A stretch of 64,000 nt of DNA from Aristolochia californica (taxonomy: Eukaryota; Streptophyta; Magnoliopsida; Piperales; Aristolochiaceae). Each line of letters opens with the position of its first letter. Positions within the stretch are counted from its first letter, which is position 1. Both the position numbers and the translations under genes were made by a program. Below the pieces are notes generated by a model. It saw only the letters and a list, made by a program, of their open reading frames with translations, ran no database searches and was not told where the DNA came from. This document shows, one piece after another, positions 27,001-39,000 of this stretch. The stretch lies in the NCBI GenBank assembly GCA_029961685.1, contig JARWKL010000001.1, positions 29,524,295-29,588,294 on the forward strand. Direction: 5' to 3'.

Positions 27001-30000
27001 AAAACTTAAGAGAGCTCACAATCCCTAAAAATATCAGACACTCTTTGGAATTATGTGTATCTACATTTGTGCATTGTACATTTCCATTTTAGATGTACTC
27101 TTTTTTCTTAAATCAAAACTTGAGTTTTCGCTCTACCTTCATCCGTTAAACCAAAAATGCAAATAGATCACAAAAAATAAAAATTTTAGAGTTTATGTAT
27201 GGAAAAAATTTAAAACAATAACAAATGTAAGTAAAAAAACTTATTCACACACCACAAATGAACACAAAAGTTTTGTTGTCCAAGTTTTGGGAATTCCACT
27301 AGTTCAACCCTAACAGCTTGGAATTTTATAAGAAAGAGATTTCATCCACACATGCTTTAAAAATGGATATGCATGCTTGAAACAGGTAAAAGATTCAAAT
27401 CACCTATGGATCCAAACCTTTTAAAGAGAATAACAAATGCTCATTAAATTCTCAAGTGAACGTACGGTGGCATATTTACTCGAGTCAAACAAGCCATTAT
27501 TTTTCCCATTCACAAAAAGCTGACCTAACGATCATAGATGATTTTAAAGTGATTTATCATGAGCAACGGGTTATATTACCCTAAGAAATGACTTATGGAT
27601 TGGGAGTCAACACTCAGTTAAAAATCCCCCGCCTCCCCCTTTTCAAAATGATTGCAAAACCGGATATATGAAAACAAAAAAGAGCTTACAATCCCTACAA
27701 ATTACAGACACTCTTATGAATTATATCTCTCTACATTTGTGCATTGTGCATTTCCATTTTATATGTACACTTTTTTCTTAAATCAAAACTTTAAGTTTTC
27801 GCTCTCTCTTCATGCCGTAAACCAAAAAGGCAAATAGATCACAACAAAATGAAAATTTTAGAGATTATGTATGAAAAAAATTTAAAACAATAACAAATGT
27901 AAGTAAAGATAATTTATTCACACACCACAAATGAACACAAAAGTTTTGTGGTCCAAGTGTGGGAAATTCCACTAGTTGTTGACCCTAACAACTTGGAAAT
28001 TTATAAGAAAGAGATTTCTTCCACACATGCTTTAAAAATGGATATGCATGCTTGAAACATGTTAAAGATGAAAATCACCTATGGATCCAAATCTTTTAAA
28101 GAGAATGACAAACGCTCATTAAATTCTCAAGTGAACATGCGGTGGGATATCTACACGAGTCAAGCAAGCCATTATTTTACCCATATACAAAAAGCTGACC
28201 TGACGATAATAGATGATTGTAAAGTGATTTATCATACGTAATGGGCTATATTACCCAAAGAAATGTCATATGGATTGGGAGTCAACACTCAGTTAAAAAT
28301 CCCCCGCCTCCCCCTTTTCTCGTCGATTGCAAAACCTTATATATAAAAGCTAAAAAGAGCTTACAATCCCTAAAAATTATAGGCATCTTTGGAATTATCT
28401 CTCTCAATATTTGTGCATTGTGCATTTCCATTTTAGATATACACTGTTTTCTTAAATCAAAACTTTGAGATTTCGCTCTTCCTTCATCCCGTCAACCAAA
28501 AAGTCAAATAGATCACAAAAAAATGAAAATTTTAGAGTTTATGTATAGAAAAAATTTAAAACAAAAACAAATGTAAGTAAAGAAAATTTATTCACACACC
28601 ACAAATGAACACAAAAGTTTTATTGTCCTAGTTTAGGAAATTCCACTAGTTCAACCCTAACTGCTTGGAATTTTATAAGAAAGAGATTTCATCCACACAT
28701 GCTTTAAAAATAAATATGCATGCTTGAAACATGTTAAAGATGCAAATCACCTATGGATCCAAACCTTTTAAAGATAATAACAAATGCTCAATAAATTCTC
28801 AAGTGAACATGCGGTGGGATATTTACCCGAGTCAAACAAGCCATTATTTTTCCCATTTACAAAAAGCTGACCTAACGATCATAGATGAATGAAAAGTGAT
28901 TTATCAAGCGTAACGTGCTATATTACCCTAAGAAATGACTTATGGATTGGAAGTCAACAATCAGTTAAAAATCCCCCGACTCCCCCTTTTCCCCACGATT
29001 GCAAAACTAGATATATAAAAATTAAAAAGAGCTTACAATCCCTAAAAATTATAGGCACTCATTTGAATTATCTCCCTCTACATTTGTGCATTGTGCATTT
29101 TCATTTTAGATGTACACTTTTTCCTTAAATCAAAACTTTGACTTTTCACTCTCCCTTCATGCCGTGAACCAAAAAGGCAAATTGATTTCAATAAAATAAA
29201 ACTTTTAGAGTTTATTTATGGAAAAAATTTAAAAGAATAACAAATTTAAGTAAAAAAAATTAATTCACACACCACAAATGAACTCAAAATTTTTGTTGTC
29301 CAAGTTTGGGAAATTCCACTAGTTCAAACCTAACTGCTTGGAATTTTATAAGAAAGAGATTACTTCCACACATACTTTAAAAATGGATATGCATGCTTGA
29401 AACATGTTAAAGATGCAAATAACCTATGGATCCAAACCTTTTAAAGAGAATAACAAACGCACATTAAATTCTCAAGTGAACGTGCAGTGAGATATTTGCC
29501 CGAGTTAAACAAGCAATTATTTTACCCATATAGAAAAATCTGACCAGACGATCATAAAAGATTGTAAAGTGATTTATCATACGTAACGGGCTATATTACC
29601 CAAAGAAATGTCATATGAATTGGGAGTCAACACTCAATTAAAAATCCCCCGCCTCCCCCTTTTCCCGACGATTGCAAAACCTTATATATATAAAAACTAA
29701 AAACAGCTTACAGTCCCTAAAAATTACAGACACTCTTTGGAATTATCTCATTCTATATTTGTGCATTTTGCATTTGCATTTAAGAAGTACACTTTTTTCT
29801 GAAATTATAACTTTGAGTTTTCGCTCTCCCTTCATCCCGTAAACCAAAAAGGCAAATAGATCACCACAAAATAAAAATTTTAGAGTTTATGAATTGAAAA
29901 AATTTAAAACAATAACAAAGGTAAGTAACGAAAATTTATTCACACACCACAAATGAACACAAAATTTTTGTTGTCCAAGTTTTGGAAATTCCAGTAGTTC

Positions 30001-33000
30001 AACCCTAACAGATTAGAATTTTATAAGAAAGAGATTTCATCCACACATGTTTTAAGAATGGATATGCATGTTTTAAACATGTTAAATATGCAAATCACCT
30101 ATGGATCCAAACCTTTTAAACAGAATAACAAACGCTCGTTAAATTCTCAAGTGAATGTGCGGTGGGATATTTACCCGAGTCAAACAAGCCATTATATTTC
30201 CCATTTACAAAAAGCTGACCTAACGATCATAGATGATTGTAAAGTGATTTATCATGCGTAATGTGCTATATTACCCTAAGAAACGACTTATGGATTTGGA
30301 GTCAACACTCAGTTAAAACTCCCCCGCCTCCCCCTTTTCCCGACGATAGCAAAACCAGATAATAAAAACTAAAAAGAGCTTACAATCCCTAAAAATTACA
30401 GACACTCTTTTGAATTATCTCCCTCTACATTTGACCATTTTGCATTTCAATTTTAGATCTACACTTTTTTGTTAAATCAAAACTTTGAGTTTTCGCTCAC
30501 CCTTCATGCCGTAAACCTAAAAGGCAAATAGATCACAACGAAATGAAACTTTTAGAGTTTATATATGGAAAAAATTTAGAACAATAACTAATGTAACTAA
30601 AGATAATTTATTCACACACGACAAATTAACACAAAAGTTTTGTTGTCCAGGTTCGGGAGATTCCACAAGTTGTTGACCCTAACAGCTTGGAATTTTATTA
30701 GAAAGAGATTTCTTTCATACATGCTTTAAAAAAAGATATGCATGCTTGAAACATGTTAATGATGCAAATCACCTATGGATCCAAACCTTTTAAAGACAAT
30801 AAAAAACGCTCATTAAATTCTCAAAAGAACGTGTGGTGGGATATTTACCCGAGTCAAACAAGCCATTATTTTACCCAAATACAAAAAGCTGGCCTGACGA
30901 TCATAGATGATTGTAAAGTGATTTATCATGCGTAACGGGCTATATTACCCGAAGAAATGGCATATGGATTGGGAGTCAACACTCAGTTAAAAATCCCCCG
31001 CCTCCCTCTTTTCCAGACGATTGCAAAACCTAATATATAAAAACTAAAAAGAACTTACAATCCCTAAAAATTACAGATACTCTTTGGAATTATCTCTCTC
31101 TATATTTTTGCATTGTGCATTTCCATTTTAGATGTACACCTTTTTCTTAAATTAAAACCTTGAGTTTTCGCTCTCCCTTCATCCCGTAAACCAAAAAGGC
31201 AAATAGATCACAACAAAATGAAAATTTTAGAGTTTATGTATGGAAAAAATTTAAAACTATAACAAATGTAAGTAAAAAAAACTTATTCACACACCACAAA
31301 TGAACACAAATGTTTTGTTGTCCAAGTTTTGGAAATTCCACTAGTTCAACCCTAACAGCTTGGAATTTTATAAGAAAAAGATTTCATCCACACATGCTTT
31401 AAAAATGGATATACATGGTTGAAACATGTTAAAGATGAAAATCACCTATGGATTTAAACCTTTTAAAAAGAGTAACAAACACTCATTAAATTCAGAAGTG
31501 AACGTGCGATGGGATATTTACTAAAGTCAAACAAGCCATTATTTTGCCCATATACAAAAAGCTCACCTGACGATCATAGATGATTGTAAAATGATTTATC
31601 TTGCGTAACGGGCTATATTACCCGAAGAAAATGTCATATGGATTCGGAGTCATGACTCAGTTAAAAATCCCCCGCCTCCCCCTTTTTCGGACGATTGCAA
31701 AACCATATATATAAAAACTACAAAGAGCTTACAATCCCTAAAAATTACAGACACTATTTGGAATTATCTCTCTCTATATTTGTGCATTGTGCATTTTAAT
31801 TTTAGATGTATACTTTTTTCTTAAATAAAAACTTTGAGTTTTCGCTCTCCCTTCATCTCGTAAACCAAAAAGGCAAATAGATCACAAAAAAATGAAAATT
31901 TTAGAGTTTATGTATGGAAAAAAATTTAAAACAATAACAAATGTAAGTAAAGAAACTTTATTCACACACCACTAATGAACACAAAAGTTTTGTTGTCCAT
32001 GTTTGGGAAATTCCACTAGTTCAACCCAAATAGCTTGGAATTTTAAAAGAAAGAGATTTCATCCACACATACTTTAAAAATGGATATGCATGCTTGAAAC
32101 ATGTTAAAGATTCAAATCACCTATGGATCTAAACCTTTTAAAGAGAGTAACAAACGCTCATTAAATTCTCAAGTGAACGTGCGGTGGGATATTTACCCAA
32201 GTCAAACAACCAATTATTTTTCCCACTTACAAAAAGCTGATCTAACGATCATAGATGATTGTAAAGTCATTTATCATGTGTAAGGGGCTATATTACCCTA
32301 AGAAATGACTTATGGATTGGGAGTCAACACTCAGTTAAAAATCCCCCACCTCCCTCTTTTCCCAACGATTGCAAAACCTGTTATATAAAAACTAAAAAGA
32401 GCTTACAATCTCTAAAAATTACAGACACTCTTCAGAATTATCTCTATCTACATTTGTGCATTGTGCATTTCCATTTTAAATGTACATTTTTTTCTAAAAT
32501 TAAAACTTTTAGATTTTGCTCTCCTTCATCCCGTAAACAAAAAAGGCAAATAGATCACAACCAAATGAAAATTTTAGAGTTTAAGTATGGAAAAAATTTA
32601 AAACAATAACAAATGTTAGTAAAGAAAATTTATTCACACACCACAAATGAAGAAAAGAGTTTTGTTGTCCAAGTTTGGGAAATTCAACTAGTTAACCCCT
32701 AATAGCTTGGAATTTTATAAGAAAGAGATTTCTTCCACACATGCTTGAAAAACGGATATGCATGCCTGAAACATATTAAAGATGCAAGTCACCTATGGAT
32801 CTAAAACTTTTAAACAGAATAACAAACGCTCATTAAATTCTCACGTGATGGTGCGGCGGGACATTTACTTGAGTCAAACAAGACATTATTTTGCCCATTT
32901 ACAAAAAGCTGACCAAACGATCAAAGATGATTGTAAAGTGATTTCTCATGCATAACGGGCTATATTACCCTATGAAATGACTTATGGATTGAGAGTCAAC

Positions 33001-33389
33001 ACTCAGTTAAAAACCCCCCACCTCCCCCTTTTCCCGACGATTGAAAAACCTAATATATAAAAACTAAAATGTGCTCACAATCCCTTAAAATTACAGACAC
33101 TCTTTGGAATTATCTCTTTCTACATTTGTTCATTGTGCATTTAATTTTAGATGTACTCTTTTTACTTAAATCAAGACTTTGAATTTTCCCTCTCCCTTCA
33201 TCCCATAAACGAAAAAAGCAAATACATCATACAAAATGAAAATTTTAGAGTTTATACATGGAAAAAATTTCAAACAATAACAAATGTAATTAAAGAAAAT
33301 TTATTCACACACCACAAATGAACACAAAAGTTTTGTTGTCCAAGTTTGGGAAATTCCACTAGTTCAACCCTAACAGCTTGGAATTTTAT

Positions 33390-33405
33390 AAGAAAGAGAT
33401 TTCTT
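33390..33405. repeat. Short inverted repeat AAGAAA-GAGA-TTTCTT (example copy)
   Basis: Six-base arms flank a four-base spacer, just upstream of CCACACATGCTTTAAAA in most monomers. Single-base variants such as ATTTCATCC break one arm in many copies between about 25300 and 34700. It may be a protein-binding site or a chance palindrome. Confidence 0.4.
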
Positions 33406-33443
33406 CCACACATGCTTTAAAAACGGATATGCATGCTTGAAAC

Positions 33444-34117
33444 ATGTTAAAGATCCAAATCACCAATGGATCCAAACATTTGAAAGAGAATAACAAACGC
33501 TCATTAAATTCTCAAGTGAACGTGCGGTGGGATATTTACCCGAGTCGAACAAGCCATTAGTTTGCCCATTTAAAAAAAGCGGAGCTGATGATCATGGATG
33601 ATTGTAAAGTGATTTATCATGCGTAACGGGCTATATTACCCTAGGAAATGACTTATGGATTGGGAGTCAACACTCAGTTAAAAATCCCCCGCCACCCCCT
33701 TTTCCCGACGTTTGCAAAACCGTATATATAAAAATTAAAAAGATCTTACTATCCCTAAAAAAACAGACACTCTTTGGAATTATCTCTCTCTACATTTGAG
33801 CATTGTGCATCTCCATTTTAGATGTACACTTTTTTGTTAAATCCAAACGTTGAGTTTTCGCTCTCCCTTCATGCCGTAAACCAAAAAGGCAAATGGATCA
33901 CAACAAAATGAAAATTTTAGAGTTTATGTATGGAAAAAATTTTAAAAAATAACAAATGTAAGTAAAGAAAATTTATTCACAGAATACAAATGAACACAAA
34001 AGTTTTGTTGTCCAAATTTTGGAAATTCCACTAGTTATTGACCCTAACAGCTTGGAATTTTATATGAAAGAGATTTCTTCAACACATGCTTTAAAAATGG
34101 ATACGCATGCTTGAAAC
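33444..34117 (+). repeat. Representative satellite monomer (674 bp) with internal landmarks
   Basis: This is a typical full-length unit. From the landmark onward the monomer holds: a roughly 183-bp segment that is an open 60-codon frame in some copies; a segment containing GCTATATTACCCTAAG and GGAGTCAACACTCAG; the C-rich island; a TATATAAAAA box; a pyrimidine-rich stretch around CTCTCTACATTTG; an A/T-rich stretch with AAAATTTT and AAAAAATTTAAAA; the motif CCAAGTTTGGGAAATTCCAC; and the junction segment with the AAGAAA-GAGA-TTTCTT inverted repeat and ATATGCATGC. The overall base composition is strongly A/T, with the C-rich block as the only GC-rich part. The monomer start is an arbitrary choice because the repeat is circularly permutable. 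Confidence 0.9.
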
Positions 34118-34358
34118 ATGTTAAAGATGCAAATAACCTATGAATCCAAAACTTTTAAAGAGAAAAACCACGCTCATTAAATTCTCAAGTGAACATGCGG
34201 TGAGATATTTACCTGAGTCAAACAAAGCATTATTTTGCCCATATACAAAAAACTGACCTAACGATCATTGATGATTGTAAAGTGCTTTATCATGAGTATA
34301 GGTCTATATTACCCTATGAAATGACTTATGGATTGGGAGTCAACACTCAGTTAAAAAT

Positions 34359-34379
34359 CCCCCGCCTCCCCCTTTTCCC
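34359..34379 (+). other. C-rich island of the monomer (example copy)
   Basis: Each monomer contains a short pyrimidine block built from C5, GCCT, C5, TTTT and CCC, standing out in otherwise A/T-rich DNA. The minus strand reads as G-runs (GGG, GGGGG, GG, GGGGG) separated by 4, 1 and 1 bases, which could in principle form a G-quadruplex, or an i-motif on the plus strand. Run lengths vary between copies: C10 at 57579-57588, and C7 in the copy near 36321. The retrotransposon inserted directly before this block. A role is inference only. Confidence 0.5.
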
Positions 34380-34397
34380 GACGATTGTAAAACCTGA

Positions 34398-34407
34398 TAT
34401 ATAAAAA
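34398..34407 (+). promoter_or_regulatory. TATA-like box repeated in satellite monomers (example copy)
   Basis: TATATAAAAA lies shortly after the C-rich island and is preserved in most monomers, for example at 46384-46393. It fits the plant TATA consensus TATAWAA and could support satellite transcription. In an A/T-rich repeat such a match is also likely by chance. A variant with AATAAATC instead marks one group of monomers (near 35690, 37700, 39715, 51105, 53795 and 54465). Confidence 0.25.
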
Positions 34408-36078
34408 CTAAAAAGAGCTTACAATTACTAAAAATTCCAGACACTCTTCGGAATTATCTCTCTCTACATTTGTGCATTGTGCATTTCCTTTTTTGATGTA
34501 CACCTTTTTCTTAAATCAAAACTTTTAGTTTTCGTTCTCGCTTCATCCCGTAAACAAAAAAGGCAATTAGATAAAAAAAAAATGAAAATTTTTCACACAA
34601 CACAAATGAACACAAAATTTTTTTTGTCCAAGTTTGGGAAATTCCACTTGTTCAACCCTAATAGCTTGGAATTTTATAAGAAAGAGATTTCATCCACACA
34701 TGCTTTAAAAATAGATATGCATGCTTGAAACAGGTTAAAGATGCAAATCACCTATGGATCCAAACCTTTTAAAGAGAATAACAAACGCTCATTAAATTCT
34801 CAAGTGAACATGCAGTGGGATATTTACCAGAGTCAAACAAGGTATTATTTTGCCCATTTATAAAAAGCTGACCTAATGATCATAGATGATTGTAAAGTGA
34901 TTTATCATACGGAACGGGCTATATTACCCTAAGAAATGACTTATGGATTGGGAGTCAACACTCAGTTAAAAATCCTCCGCCTCCCCCTTTTCCCACGATT
35001 GCAAAACCTGATATATAAAAACTAAAAAGAGCTCAAAATCCCTAAAATTTACAGACACTCTTTGGAATTATCTCTCTCTACAGTTTTACCTTTTGCATTT
35101 CCATTTTAGATGTACTCTATTTTCTTAAATCAAAACTTTGAGTTTTCGCTCTCCCTTCATGTCGTAAACCACAAAGGCAAATGGATCACAACAAAATGAA
35201 AATTTTAGAGTTTATGAATGAAAAAAATTTAAAACAATAACAAATTTAAGTAAAGAAAATTGATTAACACAACAAAAATGAACACAAAAGTTTTGTCGTC
35301 CAAGTTTGGGAAATTCCACTAGTTGTTGACCCTAACAGCTTGGAATTTTGCAAGAAAGAGATTTCTTCCACACTTGCTTTAAAAATGGATATGCATGCTT
35401 GAAACATGTTAAAGATGCAAATTACCTATGGATCCAAAAATTTTAAAGAGAATAACAAACGCTCATTAAATTCTCAAGTGAACGTGCAGTGGGATATTTA
35501 CCTGAGTCAAACCAGTCATTATTTTGCCCATATACAAAAAGCTGACCTAATGATCATAGATGATTGTAAAGTGATTTATCATGCGGAACGGGCTGTATTA
35601 CCCTAAAAAATGACTAATGGATTGGGAGTCAACACTCAGTTAAAAATCCCTTGCCTCCCCATTTTCCCGACGATTGCAAAACCAAATAAATCAAAACTAA
35701 AAAGAGCTCACAATCCCTAAACAATACAGTCACTCTTTGGAATTATCTCTTTCTATATTTGTCCATTGTGCATTTCCATTTTAGATATACTCTTTTTCCT
35801 TAAATCAAAACTTTCAGTTTTCGCTCGCCCTTCATCCCATAAACCAAAAAGGTAAATAGATCATAACAAAATGAAAATTTTAGATTTTATGTACGAATTT
35901 TTTTTTTAAAAATAACAAATGTAAGTAAAGAAAATTTATTCTCACACCACAAATTAACGCAAAAGTTTGGTTGTGCAAGTTTGGGAAATTTCACTAGTTC
36001 AACCCTAACAGCTTGGAATTTTATAAGAAAGAGATTTATTCCATGCATGCATTAAAAATCGATATGCAATATTGAAAA

Positions 36079-39000
36079 ATGTTAATGGTGAAAATCAACT
36101 ACGGATCCAAACCTTTTAAAGAAAATAACAAACACACATTAAATTCTCAAGTGAACGTGCGGTGGGATATTTACCCGAGTCAAACATGCCATTATTTTGC
36201 CCATTTACAATAAGCTGACCTAATGATCATAGACGATTGTAAAGTGATTAATCATGCATAACGGGCTATATTACCCTAAGAAATGACTTATAGATTGGGA
36301 GTCAACACTCAGTTAAAAACCCCCCCGCCTCCCCCTTTTCATGACGTTTTCAAAACCAAATATATAAAAATTAAAAAGAGCTTAAAATCCCTAAAAATTA
36401 CATACACTCTTTGGAATTATCGCTCCCTACATTTGAGCATTGTGCATTTCCATTTTAGATGTACGCTTTTTTCTTAAATCAAAACTTTGAGTTTTCACTC
36501 TCCCTTCATGCTGTAAACCAAAAAGGCAAATAAATCACAACAAAATGAAAATTTTAGAGTATGGAAAAAATTTAAAACAATAACAAATGTAAGTAAACAA
36601 AATTTTTTCACACACCACAAATGAACACAGAAGTTTTGTTGTCCAAGTTTGGGAAATTCCACTAGTTGTCGTCCCTAATAGCTTGGAATTTTATAAGAAA
36701 GAGATTTCTTCCACACATGCTTTAAAAACGGATATGCATGCTTGAAACATATTAAAGATGCAAATCACCTATGGATCCAAAACTTTTAAAGAGAATAACA
36801 AACGCTCATTAAAGTCTTAGGTGAACGTGCGGTGGGGTATTTCCCTGAGTCAAACCAGTCATTATTTTTCCCATATACTAAAAGCTTACCTAACGATCAT
36901 AGATGATTGTAAAGTGATTTATCATACGTAACGGGCTATATTACCCTAAAAAATGCCTTTTGGATTGGGAGTCAACACTCAGTTAAGAATTCTCTGCCTC
37001 CCCCTTTTCCCGACGAATGCAAAACCTGATATATAAAAACTAAAAAGAGCTTACAATCCCTAAAAATTATAGGCACTCTTTTGAATTATATCTTTCGAAA
37101 TTTGTGCATTGTGCATTTCCATTTTATATGTACACATTTTTTTAAATCAAAACTTTTAGTTTTCGCACTCCCTTCATCTCGTAAACCAAAAAGGCAAACA
37201 GATCACAACCAAATGAAAATTTTAGTGTGTATGTAAGGAAAAAATTTAAAAAAATAACAAATTTTAGTAAAGAAAATTTATTCACACACCACAAATGAAG
37301 ACAAAAGTTTTTTTGTCCAAGTTGGGGAAATACCACTAGTTAACCCCCAACAGCTTGGAATTTTTTAAGAAAGAGATTTGTTCCACACACGCTTTAAAAA
37401 TGCATATGCATGCTTGAAACATGTTAAAGATGGAAATCAACTATGGTTTCAAACCTTTTAAAGTGAATAAAAAACGCTCAATAAATTCTCAAGTGAACGT
37501 GCGATGGGATATTTACCCGAGTCAAACTATCCATTATTTTGCCCATTAACAAAAAGCTGACCTAACGATCATAGATGATTTTAAAGTGATTTTTTTTCAT
37601 GCGTAACGGGCTATAATACCCTAAGAAATGACTTATGGATTGGGAGTCAACACTCTGTTAAAAATCCCCTTCCTCCCCCTTTTCCCGACGATTTCAAAAA
37701 CCTAATAAATCAAAACTAAATAGATCTCACAATCCCTAAACATTAAAGTCACTCTTTGGAATTATCTCTGTCAACATTTGTCCATTGTGCATTTCCATTT
37801 TAGATATACTCTTTTTCCTTAAATCAAAACTTTGAGTTTTCGCTCTCCCTTCATCCCGAAAACCAAAAAGGCAAATAGATCATAACAAAATGAAAATTTT
37901 AGAGTTTAAGTATGGAAAAAAAATTTAAAAACAACAAATATAAGTAAATAAAATTTATTCTCACACCACAAATGAACACAAAAGTTTTTTTGTCCAAGTT
38001 TGGGAAATTCCACTAGTTCAACCCTAACAGCTTGGAATTTTATGAGAAAGAGATTTCTTCCACGCATGCATTCAAAATGGATATGCAAGTTTGAAAAATG
38101 TTAATGGTGAAAATCAACTACGGATCCAAACCTTTTAAAGAGAGTAACAAATGAACATTAAATTCTCAACTGAACGTGCGGTGGGATATTTACCCGAGTC
38201 AAACATGCCATTATTTTGCCCATTTACAATAAGCTGACCTAATGATCATAGACAATTGTAAAGTGATTAATCATGCATAATGGGCTATATTACCCTAATA
38301 AATTAATTATGGATTGGGAGTCAACACTCAGTTAAAAATTCCCCGCCTCCCCCTTTACACGGCGTTTTCAAAACAGGATATAAAAAAATTAAAAACAGCT
38401 TACAATCCCTAAAAATTACAGACACTCTTTGGAATTATCTCTCTCTACATTTGAGCATTGTGCATTTCCATTTTAGATGTACTCTTTTTTCTTAATGGAG
38501 TTTTCGCTCTCCCTTCATGTCGTAAACCAAAAAGGCAAATAGATCAGACCAAAATGAAAATTTTAGAGTTTATGTATGGGAAAAATTTAAACAAATAACA
38601 AATGTAATTAAAGAAAATTTATTCACACACCACAAATGAACACAAAAGTTTTGTTGTCCAAGTTTGGGTCATTCCACTACTTGTTGTCCCTAACAGCTTG
38701 GAATTTTATAAGAAAGAGATTTCTTCCACACATGCTTTAAAAAGAGATATGCATGCTTGAAACATATTAAAGATTTAAATCAATATGGATCCAAAACTTT
38801 TAAAGAGAATAACAAACGCTCATTAAAGTCTTACGTGAACGTTTGGTGGGGTATTTACTTGAGTCAAACCAGTCATTATTTTGCCCATATACAAAAAGCT
38901 GACCTAACGATCATAGATGATTGTAAAGTGATTTATCATGCGTAATGGGCTATATTACCCTAAAAAATGCCTTTTGGATTGGGAGTCAACACTCAAGTAA

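Larger units (their letters stand above)
24024..36078 (+). repeat. Satellite monomers 37-54, mostly full length
   Basis: This run of 18 monomers is more uniform. Many carry ATTTCATCC in place of ATTTCTTCC. The monomers at 26039 and 32101 share GGATCTAAACC and AAAGAGAGTRAC and lie nine units apart. The one at 26711 is of the ACAATCATT type seen at 676 and 56664. The unit at 34118 is 614 bp: AAAATGAAAATT runs directly into TTTCACACAAC near 34590, with about 58 bp missing. No gene was found. Confidence 0.7.

Noticed and set aside
33444..33460. Octamer-like ATGCAAAT after the landmark in many monomers
   Set aside because: It resembles the animal Oct site but has no established meaning in this plant context, and it is mutated in many copies.
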